A stretch of DNA of 64,000 nucleotides from Pseudoneurospora amorphoporcata (Eukaryota > Ascomycota > Sordariomycetes > Sordariales > Sordariaceae), in the NCBI GenBank assembly GCA_033297205.1, contig MU859089.1, forward strand, positions 180,380 through 244,379, read 5' to 3'. Shown one piece after another: positions 21,986 through 35,200 of this stretch. A program made the translations under genes and the position numbers. The notes below the pieces were generated by a model, which made no database searches, was not told the origin of the DNA, and saw only the letters and a list, made by a program, of their open reading frames with translations. Within the stretch, counting starts at the first letter, position 1. Every line of letters begins with the position of its first letter.

Positions 21986-22685
21986 ATGTCAACTGCTGCC
22001 CGCCGCCGGCTTATGCGAGACTTTAAGGTGCGAGACATCACGAGCCATCCCGCTGGGTTCACACCGCTCGATGACTTTGCCGCCATGAGCACAACATACT
22101 CACCATTATTCTCGACAGCGCATGCAAACAGATCCCCCCGCTGGTGTTTCCGCCTCTCCCGTACCCGATAATGTCATGACCTGGTAAGGAGAATGGTCTC
22201 CGCTACGGTACCGCTATGGGCGGTCTACCACCGGCACGGCGATGACTGACATAACCTCTCCATACAGGAACGCCGTGATTATCGGACCCGCCGACACGCC
22301 CTTCGAGGATGGCACCTTCCGCCTGGTGATGCACTTCGAGGAGCAGTACCCCAACAAGCCCCCCTCGGTCAAGTTCATCAGCGAGATGTTTCACCCCAAC
22401 GTTTACGCTACTGGCGAACTCTGTCTCGACATTCTCCAGAACCGCTGGAGTCCTACGTACGATGTGGCAGCTGTTCTCACAAGCATTCAGAGGTACGACT
22501 CCTCGATACTCTTGTGACGTCCTTTATTTGGATGAGGTCAATATGCTGACAGTGTCTCCAGTCTGCTTAATGACCCGAACACAGGATCGCCTGCGAACGT
22601 CGAAGCCTCCAACCTCTACAAGGACAACCGCAAAGAATACCACAAGAGAGTCCGGGAAACTGTCGAGAAGAGCTGGGAGGATTAA
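21986..22685 (+). CDS. mus-8: Ubiquitin-conjugating enzyme E2 RAD6
   Basis: E2 that monoubiquitinates PCNA (with Rad18) and histone H2B (with Bre1) and serves the N-degron pathway (with Ubr1). In Neurospora this is mus-8, a mutagen-sensitivity gene. Four exons: 21986-22027, 22119-22183, 22268-22492 and 22562-22685, introns 91, 84 and 69 nt, 151 aa. Translation across the junctions gives MSTAARRRLMRDFK-RMQ, NVMTW-NAVIIGPADTPFEDG, the active-site block GELCLDILQNRW with Cys88 at the canonical residue, and ILQNRWSPTYDV. It ends VEKSWED without the long acidic tail of yeast Rad6, as in other filamentous fungi. The product is nearly identical to the N. crassa protein as remembered. Confidence 0.97.
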
Positions 22686-25189
22686 ACATATGCAGCATTC
22701 TCCACCACAGGGCCCCTCGATGGCGATATGTCAATAATAGGCCCGGGTGCTGCAAGTCGGTGTATGTGGCTTTCAGGACTGTTCGAGACAGATCTTTTTG
22801 GCTATGCCGACATTCGGTTGTCGACCGACGACGAGTTACGAGAGGACCCGCATTTGAGGATGTCCAGCGGGTTTACTCCTTTCGGGGCGTGAGGATGGGA
22901 CAGATGTCGTGATCTCACATTGCATTTGGGAGGCGTCGTTCTTTTTGGGGCGTTCTTTGTATTTCAAATATCCGCATCTCTTGCTTATTTATGGCTGAGA
23001 GTCAGCCTGCTTGTCTGCAATTAAGGAAGCGGGATTGCTTGGGTTTGCTGACACATTAGGGCGGTTGCCGGGTTTGGAGTTTAGGCGCTCGTGTCCCTGG
23101 ATACCTCAACTCACCCCAAGAAGCCCTAGGTAGTGTTCTTTTTTTTTTTTCTCTTTGTCTTAGAGGTGAATAAGGAGATGGTTTAGTGTCTTCTGGTTTT
23201 ATTACAAAAAGCATACAGCGTTATGTCGGCCAGCTTAGATGTACAATTTTCCAAAAGAGTCCTGCATTTCCCAGCTGTTATGAAAGTGTGTACATGAACC
23301 CGCATGGTTTATATATTCTATTAGGCTTAGGTCATGCCTAACGTGCACCTTTTTAACAGCGGCGTCATTTGATACATGCTCACCTTCACAGGCATACCTT
23401 GAATGCAAGGTCCCTGCGTGACTGGCCGTACCTACCTTTTACCTACCTACCTCTACTGAACCCTTTTGGAACTCCTCTCATATCTCGTATAGTATACTAT
23501 ATTGAGTTGACGCTTTGCCAATGATTTACACGAGGGGCAAGGTCGTCATATTTTGTGGGTAGTTGAACTCTGGCTTCAGCTGTAGCGTCTAGAACGCTCG
23601 GGTTGACGACATATCTTGAAGGTCTCAAGTTAACCAAAAGGAAAAGGAATGGCAACCGGCAACTTGAACAGCAGAGAAGGAGGCTTGAAGGAAGGAATCT
23701 GGAAACAAGGTAGTTGTAAGCAGTTCTGAAGAGTACTTCCTTGCATGCTTGTACCACCTTTGCGAGCCAAGTACCCACCAACAGGCTGGGATGTGCTTCC
23801 CACATCACAGATCCCTTGATCACCAAGGTAAGTATCTTGGGGATTTACAGACATTTTTACGTTGTCAATATCTCTACATAAAATGAAAAATCACCAAGGC
23901 GACAGTCGAGAAAGTTGACCGGACGTCGGATCTTCACCTCAGACAGGTACCTACACTACCTACATCTGGAGGTACCGGTCGCCCGCCTCGCAGCCCCACG
24001 GCAGCCGTCGCGAGTTGCCGTCCCGCTTTTGTTAGGGACAGGGGCACTAGCGCGTTCTTCCAGGTTGCCCCCAAGAGGGCCCAGCCGAGTCGAGTCGTCC
24101 ACTGGCAACGACTGGCAGCGGTTCGCTTTCAGTGGAGGGCGCCGAGTCCCCTGACTGAGGTGCGCACCGTCCAAGCCCGTCCAGCGTCTCAGGCTGCGAC
24201 TCTGCACTGACCGACAAGACCCCACCATCTTCATGTTTCTTCTACACATCAGCCCTGGTAAGTTCGTTAGCGTGGGACTTCACAACGTACTCTCGCAACT
24301 CAACTAATATTCCACCGATTTTCGTGCAAGAATTTGGTATAAACCCGATACGTTTTCCCATTTGATACACTCTCTCCAATTTTTTTTTTTTGAACGTGGT
24401 TATCCCGTTGTTTTTTCGTTAAGTTTTGCAGACCCCTGTCACAAGAACCGCGCTAACAAACCTACCACGACTGATGTATATAGACCCTTGCTTGGATTGC
24501 CTTGTGTTGGGTACCGACCACACGTGTGATCACTGATAGGTACCCCTTCCTGCCCTTCCTTCCATCTCGACGACGATACCTTACCTCTACCTATACAGCG
24601 GGCGGCGGCGACAGGAAACTGCGGATACCCCTTTCAGCCCCTTTTTGCACATTCTGCACACGTTTGTCACATATTCCGCCCCGGTTTTGCATTGCTCTGC
24701 ATAGCTTTAGTTTGTTGTTCCTTGTCGTCTTTGCTTCGCTGCGGCCCAAAGGGGTTCAGTTACCTAACGAAACGTTAACGTGCCTCGGCGGGCGAGTATC
24801 TATTCTAGTGTGTCACATTGTAGCCCACCTTCACCTTTTGCCTTTCCTACTACCTACGCACACCGCACCCGCAGCCGCGAACCGCACCGCAACTGCACCG
24901 CAACCACAACCACCGCTCACGACGTACCGCGGAGGAGGGAAACGACGACGAGAACACGCGCCCAGCCGGACAAAGCGACCTTTTTTGTCATATTCGGATC
25001 CATTTCGGACAGACAGCTGGACCCCGACTGAGAACCTGCCTCTCTCTTCTCTGCTGCAGGCGGCCGGGCTCCTTGTCCATCCCGTCTCCCCTCACCTCCC
25101 CCTCACTCCACCACCAATCCTCTCGAAAACAACGGCCGCGCCGCCTTTCATGACAGTGCGCTGCCCGGCGCTGCAAGGGAATCGCCATC
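22686..25189. other. Intergenic between mus-8 and kinesin gene
   Basis: About 2.5 kb. The left part is the mus-8 3' flank. Poly-T runs lie near 23139 and 24380 and ACCTACC runs near 23430 and 23945. The last 700 bases look like the kinesin promoter and leader, and contain a uORF overlapping its start (25150-25200). No independent gene is supported. Confidence 0.5.
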
Positions 25190-25200
25190 ATGTCGAATAG
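25150..25200 (+). promoter_or_regulatory. uORF overlapping kinesin start codon
   Basis: ATG at 25150 opens a 16-codon frame ending at TAG 25198-25200, ten bases past the kinesin ATG and in another frame. If the mRNA leader includes it, ribosomes starting here would bypass the main start, so it should lower kinesin output. Its presence in the mature leader is unproven. Confidence 0.45.
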
Positions 25201-28181
25201 TATCAAGGTCGTGGCTCGATTTCGGCCCCAGAACAGGGTCGAAATCGAGTCTGGCGGCCAGCCCATCGTCTCCTTCCAGGGCCCGGATACCTGTACAGTC
25301 GATGTGAGCACCATCTTCTTGCCCCCTAGTTCACGCGCCCAACAATGCCCATGTGCTTGTCTTGCTATACCTTCACGCGCTTTGAATGGAGTCGAACCTC
25401 AATAGCTAACCCGTCTGTCCTTGCCTACAGTCGAAAGAAGCACAGGGTTCCTTCACCTTTGATCGGGTGTTTGACATGTCATGCAAGCAATCCGACATTT
25501 TCGATTTCTCGATCAAGCCTACCGTCGACGATATTCTCAATGGATACAACGGTACCGTCTTCGCCTACGGTCAGACCGGTGCCGGTAAATCTTATACCAT
25601 GATGGGTACCAGTATAGACGACCCTGATGGCAGAGGTGTTATTCCAAGAATCGTCGAGCAGATCTTTACCAGCATCTTGTCTAGCGCAGCAAACATCGAG
25701 TATACCGTCCGGGTCAGCTATATGGAAATCTACATGGAGCGAATCCGTGATCTTTTGGCGCCTCAGAACGACAACCTGCCAGTCCACGAAGAAAAGAACC
25801 GCGGCGTGTACGTCAAGGGCCTGCTTGAGATCTACGTCTCGAGCGTCCAGGAAGTATACGAAGTCATGCGAAGGGGTGGCAACGCAAGAGCTGTGGCTTC
25901 GACCAACATGAACCAGGAGTCGTCGCGCTCGCATTCCATCTTCGTTATCACCATCACCCAGAAGAACGTGGAGACGGGCTCGGCCAAGAGCGGTCAGCTT
26001 TTCTTGGTCGATCTGGCTGGTTCTGAAAAGGTCGGCAAGACGGGTGCCAGTGGCCAGACGCTGGAGGAAGCAAAGAAGATAAACAAGAGTTTGAGTGCTC
26101 TTGGTATGGTCATCAATGCCCTGACAGACGGCAAATCTTCGCACGTTCCTTACCGAGACTCGAAGCTCACCCGTATTCTGCAAGAATCGTTGGGTGGTAA
26201 CAGTCGAACAACACTCATTATCAACTGCTCGCCCAGTAGTTACAACGATGCCGAAACACTAAGTACGCTACGTTTCGGTATGAGAGCAAAGTCGATCAAG
26301 AACAAAGCGAAAGTCAACGCCGAACTCAGCCCGGCCGAGCTCAAGCAGATGCTTGCCAAGGCCAAGACCCAGATCACGTCCTTCGAGAACTATATCGTCA
26401 ACCTGGAAAGCGAAGTGCAAGTGTGGCGTGGTGGCGAAACTGTACCCAAAGAGAAATGGGTACCACCCCTGGAACTCGCCATCGTCCCTTCAAAGTCAGC
26501 CGCGACAACAGCCCGTCCTTCGACACCATCACGGTTACTGCCTGAGAACCGGGCCGAGACCCCTGCTATCTCAGACCGAGCGGGAACTCCCAGCTTACCC
26601 TTGGATAAGGATGAACGGGAAGAGTTCTTGCGTCGCGAGAACGAGCTCCAAGACCAGATCGCGGAGAAGGAAAGTATCGCGGCGGCTGCTGAGAGGCAAC
26701 TACAGGAAACAAAGGAAGAGCTCGTCGCTCTCAAGGACCATGACAGCAAGCTTGGAAAGGAGAACGAGAGGTTGATCAGCGAGTCCAACGAGTTTAAGAT
26801 GCAACTGGAGAGGCTGGCCTTCGAGAACAAGGAGGCCCAAATCACCATCGACGGCCTCAAGGATGCCAACTCGGAACTCACGGCCGAGCTTGATGAGGTC
26901 AAGCAGCAGATGCTCGATATGAAGATGAGCGCCAAGGAGACAAGCGCTGTGCTGGACGAGAAGGAGAAGAAGAAGGCGGAGAAGATGGCCAAGATGATGG
27001 CAGGCTTTGACCTTTCCGGCGATGTTTTCAGCGACAACGAGCGGGCAGTTGCTGATGCGATTGCGCAATTAGACGCGCTCTTCGAGATCAGCTCTGCTGG
27101 TGACGCCATTCCTCCTGAGGATCTCAAGGCTCTCAGGGAGAAGCTCGTGGAGACCCAGGGCTTTGTGCGCCAAGCTGAATTGTCGAGCTTTAGCGCCGCC
27201 TCGAGCGATGCGGAAGCTCGCAAGCGTGCAGAGCTTGAGGCCCGTCTCGAGGCTCTTCAGCAAGAGCACGAGGACCTCTTGTCTCGTAACCTCACCGAGG
27301 CTGATAAGGAAGAGGTGAAGGCCCTTCTCGCCAAGTCGCTCTCGGACAAGTCGGCTGTCCAGATTGAGCTTGTCGAGCAGCTCAAGGCTGATATCACCCT
27401 GAAGAACTCCGAGACGGAGCATCTTAAGGCTTTGGTTGATGACCTTCAGCGTCGCGTCAAGGCCGGTGGTGCCGGAGTCGCCATGGCCAATGGCAAGACT
27501 GTCCAGCAACAGCTGGCCGAGTTCGACGTCATGAAGAAGAGCTTGATGCGCGATCTGCAGAACCGCTGCGAGCGCGTGGTCGAGCTGGAGATCTCCCTCG
27601 ACGAGACGCGCGAGCAGTATAACAACGTGCTCCGCAGCAGCAACAACCGCGCTCAGCAGAAGAAGATGGCTTTCCTCGAGCGCAACCTCGAGCAGCTGAC
27701 GCAAGTTCAGCGCCAGCTTGTGGAGCAGAACTCCGCCCTCAAGAAGGAGGTGGCGATTGCCGAGCGCAAATTGATGGCGAGAAATGAGCGGATTCAGAGC
27801 CTCGAGAGCCTGCTCCAGGAGAGCCAGGAGAAGATGGCCCAGGCGAATCACAAGTACGTGTTTACCCCTCTGTTGTTGCTTCATGCCCTCATTATCATCA
27901 GTATCAGCGCTAACCTTCCGTCTTCCTATTGCACCAGGTTCGAAGTGCAACTCGCTGCCGTCAAGGACCGGCTGGAGGCCGCCAAGGCCGGCAGCACGCG
28001 CGGGCTCGGCACCGACGCCGGCCTCGGCGGGTTCAGTATCGGCAGCAGGATCGCCAAGCCGCTTCGCGGTGGCGGCGACGCCGTTGCCGGTGGTGCCACG
28101 GCTACGAACCCCACCATTGCCACTCTGCAGCAGAACCCGCCCGAGAATAAGAGATCGAGTTGGTTCTTCCAGAAGTCGTAA
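25190..28181 (+). CDS. kin-1: Kinesin-1 heavy chain (conventional kinesin)
   Basis: Plus-end-directed microtubule motor for vesicle and organelle transport in hyphae. Exons are 25190-25303, 25431-27853 and 27938-28181 (introns 127 and 84 nt), 926 aa, about the length of N. crassa kinesin. The motor domain covers roughly 3-330: P-loop GQTGAGKS at 85-92, switch I NQESSRSHSIF, switch II DLAGSEKVGKTGA, and HVPYRDSKLTRILQESLGG for microtubule binding. A neck and Glu/Lys/Leu-rich coiled coils follow to about 850. The tail contains GSRIAKPLRGGG, the IAK motif that folds back to autoinhibit the motor, and ends SSWFFQKS. The last intron reads through without a stop, so retention would insert 28 hydrophobic residues rather than truncate. 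Fungal kinesin-1 works without light chains. Confidence 0.97.
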
Positions 28182-29258
28182 GGATCGAGGAGAAGAAGAC
28201 CATAATAGATTTGCTTGCGGGTTTGAGGGAGTGGGTGTCTGTTTGCATAGAGAGAGAGAAAGAGTTGCTTGCACAAGTGGATACACAACAGTCAATATCA
28301 AGAAAGAAAACAACATACATACAAAGGTAAAGAAACTTCTCATGTCACGAATGGAACGAAATGATTATGTGGTGGGCGCGCGGGCTGGTGGTACGATGGA
28401 TGGATGAATGGTTGGTTGGAGGGAACACACGGGCTTGGAAGCAAGGAAGCGGCGGGAAGGAGGAGCTAAAGCATTTAGATCTACTTGGTAGAATTGGTGT
28501 TGATGAAAGCAAAGTAGCCCGTTTGTTGTTGTTGTTTTTTGGTGTCAATGAGTTAGTCAGTTTACATAGTGGGTGGGTGGTTCATTAAGAACCCCCCGAG
28601 CGGATGATGATGAGTATGAAATGCGAAGATTAGATTTGTACGTATCTGCTTTGTTTACTGTTTTTAAGATATAGGAGCATTGGAACCAGACCACGCACGC
28701 AACGCATTTTCTTACACATATGTTGTTAGGTAGTACTCGGTTGTTTACTTGATGCAATGCGAATAGAATTACATATCATACGGCGTTCAGTCGATCCTGT
28801 GCCTCAAACATGCTTCAGACAGAAAGAAACCATTTTGTTCGCCGGTATAAGTTCCAAAGATCTTGTTCGCCAGATAGGGATACCTTAGGTGACAAGTAGC
28901 TGGCATATGGACAAATGTTAGGGAATCCATAGATGGGGATGTCAATACCAATTACGTTGATAATAAAAACCCAAATACAAAGTCTTCTCTTCATCGATAA
29001 AGTCATCACGCATCTTTATCATATCCATCCACTCCTTTACAACGTCCAAACCGCTAACACCAAGAAAGAACAACATGGAGATCACCTTCCTGACGGAAAG
29101 GGCCCTCTCGCAATTGGCGCCAAGATGCGCCCGTCGATAGGTATCTGTGACTCAGCCCATCATATACAACTCCCTTTGAAAGAATCATGACAGAGAAAAC
29201 CTTAAGCACATGACATAAACATGTAAGCTATACATAACTTCACTTACTTCCCTTCTCG
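28182..29258. other. Convergent intergenic region (kinesin / surface protein)
   Basis: 3' flanks of two converging genes. No gene or RNA structure is seen. Confidence 0.5.
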
Positions 29259-32244
29259 CTATAACCCAAACACCCCAACCGCCCCCGCAACACCCAACCC
29301 AAGCATCATAACCCTCCACACCACTTGAACCGAAACACCAGCGTCTTCATCATTATCATCTCCACCCTTTGCTGACCCCTCCCCCCCTCCACCGACACCA
29401 CTACCAGCCGTCGCCGACGCCGTCTCAGCAGCCGTCGGCCCTTCACCAGGGAAAATAACCGTCGTACTACTCCCATCGGAGCTATCCTCCCCATTAAAAG
29501 GATACTCAATAGTCATAGTCCCCACCACCACCCCCTCCGGTCCAATAGTGACCGTCTGTCCACTGCCACTCAGTACCGTCGTCACCTTTCCACCACTGTT
29601 TCCGGCAAGAGTAGCAGAAGACGGACCAACGGTATACGTAACCCCCTCGATCACCACCACCGACGCGCCCACTTTCGTTATCGTCGCACCGCCGACCACC
29701 GCGAATTCAGTAGCTGATGGGTCGGCGTCAGGGCCGCCTAGGGTTGTTACCACTGCTGTTCCTCCTGCACCGGCTCCCGCTGTTGAGGCAGGGAGGTGGT
29801 GGGTGACAAGAACACCGGCAGAGGGGTCGAGCACAATGGTGTCCTCGCCGTCGACGACGGTGGTGAAAGGAGAGGAGAGAGTGGTGTAGGTTATTGTGAT
29901 GCCGTGGATGACGACCACGGAGCGGCCGATGGCTGTTACTAGGTTTCCGCCTGCTACGACGACTTCTGTTGCTGTTGAGCGTGGTGGTGGTTGTTGTGGT
30001 TGGCCAGAGGTCACCACTGAAGGGAGGGGCATAGAGAGGGTTTGTATTGTGGTTACTGGAGACCCGGTGGCGATGGCGTTGGGCGGGAGGGGAGCGGTGA
30101 GGGTGATTCCCGAGGGTCCCACGGTGAGGGTGTGGCTGCTGCCGCTGCCGTCACCCTTGTCAATGGTGATGGTGGTGGGTGAGGAGCCTGAGGGGGGAAA
30201 GACGAGTGTGGAGCTGGTGGTACCGACGCCGATGATGGCTACGGAAGAGCTGATGATGGTGATGGGGACCCCGTCGACGGTCGTGGTTTTGGGTTCGTTG
30301 TTGGAGCCGGGACCGATGGTGATGGTTTGGTCGCGGGGTGGTGGGATGGTGACGGTCGCGATGATGGGGTTGCCTTTGGGGTCGACGATGGCAATCCCGC
30401 TGGGGCCGAGGCTGACGGTATGGTCGTCGACGACGACCGTGGTGGGTGTTGGTGGGAGGGTGAAGGTGGAACTGCCGGTGCCGATCACGGCTACGGAGGA
30501 GCTCACGATGATGGGGAGGTCGTTGAGCTTGGTGCTTGTCGGTACGGGGGCGTAGATAATTCCTCCTGCTCCTGCTCCTCCTGCTCCTCCTCCTCCTCCT
30601 CCTCCTGCTGCTCCCTTGGTTGTTGATGGCCGAGATACGGTAGCACCACCTCCTACTACTTGAGTTGGCCCGACGGTGAAGGTTTCACCGCCCACCACGA
30701 CGGTCTGTGTCTTGGTCGTCAGGTTGTCTGTGATCGTGGAACTGCCAATGACTACCTCTGAAGGCTTCACGATTACGGTAACTGGCTTGGCTACGGTTTT
30801 GGTTACTTCGCCCGGGCTATTGTTACTGTGGAACGTGTTGTACACCGGTGGGTTGGCCGGATCGACGCTCACAGCCGTAGGCTTCGGCGACCCTGTGTTG
30901 TCGTTGGTTACGCCGTAGTTAGGGGTCTCCATTGGCGAGTACACAACCGCCGGGTTCTTGTCTGTCGTGATGTAGGTGACTGTGGGTGCAAACCTGATCG
31001 TTGTTGAAGTCTGAGGGCCGTATCCCCAGCTGTTGGTGGTGACCGTCCATGCGCATGTCTTGGTCTCCGAACCACCACTCGCGGTGACGGTAAAGCAGGT
31101 GGTTGTTGTAATCCCTGGAGGTGGTGTTGTTTTCGTTACCAGGTCGATGCACGGCGCGATGGTCTCGACGGGAGGCGGGATGAGTGTTGGGTAGGGCTGC
31201 GTGTAGTTCGATGGATCGCCGATCCATGTGATTGTACTTATGGGCACAACCTCCCAGCTTGTGACGGTTGCCGTCAGATCTGATGGCTGACAGTAGCCAA
31301 TAGTACTCGACGATAACGTTTTTGACGTGGTCCATGTTGATGACTGATTGTAGTAGGGTGCCGTCGTCTGATTCCAGAACTGCCCTCGAGTGGAAGTGAT
31401 GGTGACGGTTTGAGTAGGACCGTAATTAGAGGTGGTAGTGGAAGGAACGTAGTCCCAAGAGGCCGGTATCTCTACCGATGACGGGCCCAACCAGATATCA
31501 CCCCCATCAAACGACGCGGTCTGTTCCACCCATGGAATATCAGGAGGAATCACAACAATCCCGCCCGGTACAGCCTCTGTGGGCGCCGCATCGCTCGGAC
31601 CGGGCGACTCGCTCTTTTGCCCAACCGGCGCATAGTTCCAAGCTAAGGACGAGGACGAGGTGACGTCCGAGGAAGAGGGTAATGGGCCGGTTGTGAGAGT
31701 GGATCCTTCTTCCCCGGTGACGGAGTAGTCAGACGTAGAGCCTGAAGCCTTATTACCATCGCTGGGATTTGTTCCCGATAGACTTGGGGACACTGTTAAG
31801 GTGAAGGTTGACAATAGAGGCTCCGATGTTACCACTGAAGATGAACCGAAACCTGTCGGTACTGTCGATCTCGGTGGTGCTGAGATTGCTGGTTCCGAGG
31901 CATCTTGCGTAGTGGGTTGCAAGGAGTTGACAGCTCCAACTCCCACCGTCTGTGTCTCAAGCGAGGCAGAGGTTTGAGAAGCGCTGGTCACCTCAACTGC
32001 ACTCCCAACTGAGGATAGTGAGATGGGTGCTGCATTTGAATCGACCACAGTGCTCTGGCTATGAGCCTCTGGAATGCTGCTGACGGTGACATTTCGAGGT
32101 AGACGGTAGACTGAAGCTTAGGTTAGGGATATTGCGAGTTTTGTGGTCTTCAAGAACACATGAATGCTTACCTCCACGAACAGTGTCTACACCAAGACCT
32201 GAAAGTACTGCGAGCGAGAGCAGTTTATGCCTGCCCACAACCAT
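29259..32244 (-). CDS. Ser/Thr-rich GPI-type surface protein with repeated modules
   Basis: Large mucin-like protein, no enzymatic domain recognised. Exon 1 (32244-32172) encodes a signal peptide (MVVGRHKLLSLAVLSGLGV). A 61-nt intron (32111-32171) leads to exon 2, 32110-29259, 974 aa in all. An alternative acceptor six bases upstream is also in frame. The N-terminal half is Ser/Thr/Pro-rich with TVTIT-type stalk sequence and several N-x-T sites. From about residue 440 there are four or five degenerate modules of 70-80 residues, each pairing a strand such as SSSVAVIG, SSVAIIGVG, SVVVIHGIT or ASVVVIEGVT with TVGPSGI-like turns. A glycine run (GGGGGGGAGGAGAGG) interrupts them. The C-end (VMMLGLGVAGAVGVFGL) fits a GPI signal. 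Likely a wall or adhesive surface protein; function is inferred. Confidence 0.78.
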
Positions 32245-35200
32245 ACTGTCGTTGCTCAAGACAACACTCAATATAATATTATCCGCTGTTCCTCAGTATC
32301 CGAGTCAAAAGAATCATCAAAATTCTTGTGTCATCAAGGTGCAGCGGCCATGGCGTCAGAAGGGAGCGGATGAGAGTTACAACGGGGGAGCCGTCGGTAG
32401 TAACTCTCAATGACACAAGACGCAAGACGCAAGAAAAAGGACAAGAAGAAACTAGTGGATGAATGGTCCGAGATGAGAATCCTAGTTGCTTGCTTGCTTG
32501 CAATGGCGAATAATATCTAGCGTCTTGTGTAATTCGAGTGGAAAAGCAGGTAGTTATTACACTGCGTCGACGAGACGGGTGCGGGCAGCAGGCTACGGGC
32601 AGAGAACCCGGTCTCACTCACCCAAACCTGATTGCGTCTCTCCGCGTCTCTCCGCATCTTCGTGACCTTTCGCTCCCTCAGCTCCTTCCTCCGGTTCCGT
32701 GTGGTTGGGTGAACAATCTCGAAAGGGCCAGGGGCTTCTTGCACACTATTAGGTGTTGGGACTCTTCACGTTGCAGGCCGCACTGTTAGTGTACGTTTTT
32801 GGTGGGAATAATGCCGGCAACAACAACACTAGGAGGCACTGAAGTTTTCGAGAGGAGGAAATTGGGAGTAACAAGGTGCAGCGAAAAAGCACGGTGTCTG
32901 ATGCCCAGAAGGACTGGAAGAGCCACGCAGCATCGTACGCCGTGCAGGACTGCAGTTGTACGTAGGATGACCGGGGGCAAGGGGTCAACGGAAAGAGACG
33001 ATGTGAGGATTCGTCGAGAAAAGCTAGGGTCCCCTAGTCCTTGACACTGATAGAGACGAAAGTATGGAACGGTCGTTCATTGGTCAGGTTGAAACTCGTA
33101 GATATTCTGTTTCTGAAAGGCTCACCCGAATTCCTAGCTGGGCAAAGTGCACACGGCAGTCCATGTGAATGGAAGCTCCCTTGCGTTCGTAAAAGGGGAA
33201 ACTCTGCATTGCATTTGATGAAGCCGTTGTGATACGACGGGTAGCAACACCACACCGACATCTGATACCCTGATCATCGATGACATCTCGTAGGTTAAGT
33301 GAGAAGACGGACTTACAGCACAATACATGGACAAGATTTCCCTGGTTTTATTAGGAGGCGAGAACTAAGACCTTTGTGTTACCATGGACATGGTGAGACT
33401 CCTCGGACAAGATGCGAGGAGATGGGGACGTGGCTGGAATACGGCCAGGCTAGAGCTCGATGATATGCATGCGATCTCCTGGTGGATGGCACCATGGCGT
33501 AAAAACAAGACGGCGACTCGCCTGGAATTACGCGGCACGGGCACCCGCTCGGCAGGGTCAGCAGCTTTGCCGTAAGAATCATGGAATCTTCTCCCGAGAG
33601 GTTCCTGGCTCGGATGGTTACAGCAGAAGGGTGTGATCCCACTAGTTGTGTCTTTCTGTCACAATACGCCTTCTTTTTGTCACTTTCTTGGACCCAAGTT
33701 GAGTTATGTTGAGTACACTTTGAGGGTTTGGAAGCGGCATGCTTTTTTTTTGTTTGTGTTGGTCGTCTTGGATTCGTTTTGGAGGCATGAAACAAATGTC
33801 CCCATTGTGGCTGCCGATATGATTGGAGAGGCGAGCTGTTTGAGCATCTTGATCTCGACAGTGGAATTCGACGTGTTCATGCCAACGCAGAAGCATCAGG
33901 TATCGACGATCCTGTACCTCGGCGACAAAAGACTTAGTCTCAGCAGGCTGAGGACATCTTTACGCCACGAGTGTATTGTGGGTGCGGATGGGCGCGAAGC
34001 GGAGGGGAGGCCATATCCAACAGCAACGCCATCTTCTTCGGCAATTGGTTACCCTCACTGTGAACGTTTGGACAAGCTGCCGGCAAGCCGAGACGCCCGT
34101 CCTGAGCACTCACATACACACGGCAGTGCATATCAACATCTACACGGTAATATGTGCTGATTTGATAACGACGATGGCGCATGTGCTGACCCGTTCTCGC
34201 GGCAACTTTTGGCGGGCTGGCGTCAATGATCTATATCGTCGGTATCTCGCTATCCCTTGAGGTCTCAGGAATATCAACTTATTTGGCGGTTTTCATTCTA
34301 TGAATGATTTTCCCAGATGTGTCGCCGTAGAAATTCGACATTCACTAGGTACTTGAACGAGTAGTGGCGGCTGAGCACGAGACTAGAGCGTAGCAAGATG
34401 CCGAGAGCTGAACCCACAGTGACATTGCGAGCGTCCTACCAGAATGCACAGATCGCTCCGACTGCAGCCATGAAACCCGTTCCGCGGCCAATGAAAAGAT
34501 TCGGCAAGCGAGGACCGGGCAGCCCTCTGGCGATTGTTGATGTTCAGATATTGTTATTATAGGATGATCGCCGTTGAATGCCCTGACGTCGCCGGTGTTC
34601 GTGTATAGACCTGACACCAACTGCCACCAACAAGAAGTCGTCATTGGCAATCGAGTTACACATGATAGACGCGAGTAGGTGGTCGAAAAACCTCCATGTC
34701 GCCTCTGACAGATGATGACAGAGACGGGAGGGCGCTGTTGGTATGGCAGGACCAGCAAGAGAGATCTCTCATGTGGAAGGCCACCCGGGCTGGTACGGAT
34801 GGCTACTCGACAAGAGGTGTCGGCAAAATGACAGGCGCGCATTTATCCAGAGTGATCTCACGCTGTTGACGGCGAAATATATTAGCTGTGCCGTGCCTCT
34901 GTTGCCCCCCCATCCTGGTTGGTCCGGCTCGGTTTGAATTCATCCATAGCAACCTCTAAGCCGTTGGTCCAACATGATATAGTCCATGATATAGTCCACA
35001 GACCGGAGCGCGAGATGTTGGTTGATGTCGGGGAATAGGTAAAACATCTTTTTGAACCCCTGGTCAGTGGGAGCCAAGAGCAACCCCCCAACTTCCCAAC
35101 CCAGCTGCCCCCTCGTTTTACATACCCCGTCTCACCGGCACTTGCATTCCAACCGGGTGGTATCAATGGAGCCGTGAGAGCAAGGCTCCTGGTAATCTAG

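Noticed and set aside
24502..25200. 232-codon open frame before the kinesin gene
   Set aside because: Low-complexity, no conserved sequence; overlaps the kinesin promoter and leader. Only its last 16 codons (from the ATG at 25150) are kept, as a uORF.
27069..28343. 424-codon open frame on the minus strand
   Set aside because: Lies opposite the kinesin coiled coil; Leu-rich antisense shadow of C-biased codons, with no domain.
33633..34160. 175-codon open frame in the gene-poor region
   Set aside because: No codon bias, domain or splice support; judged random.
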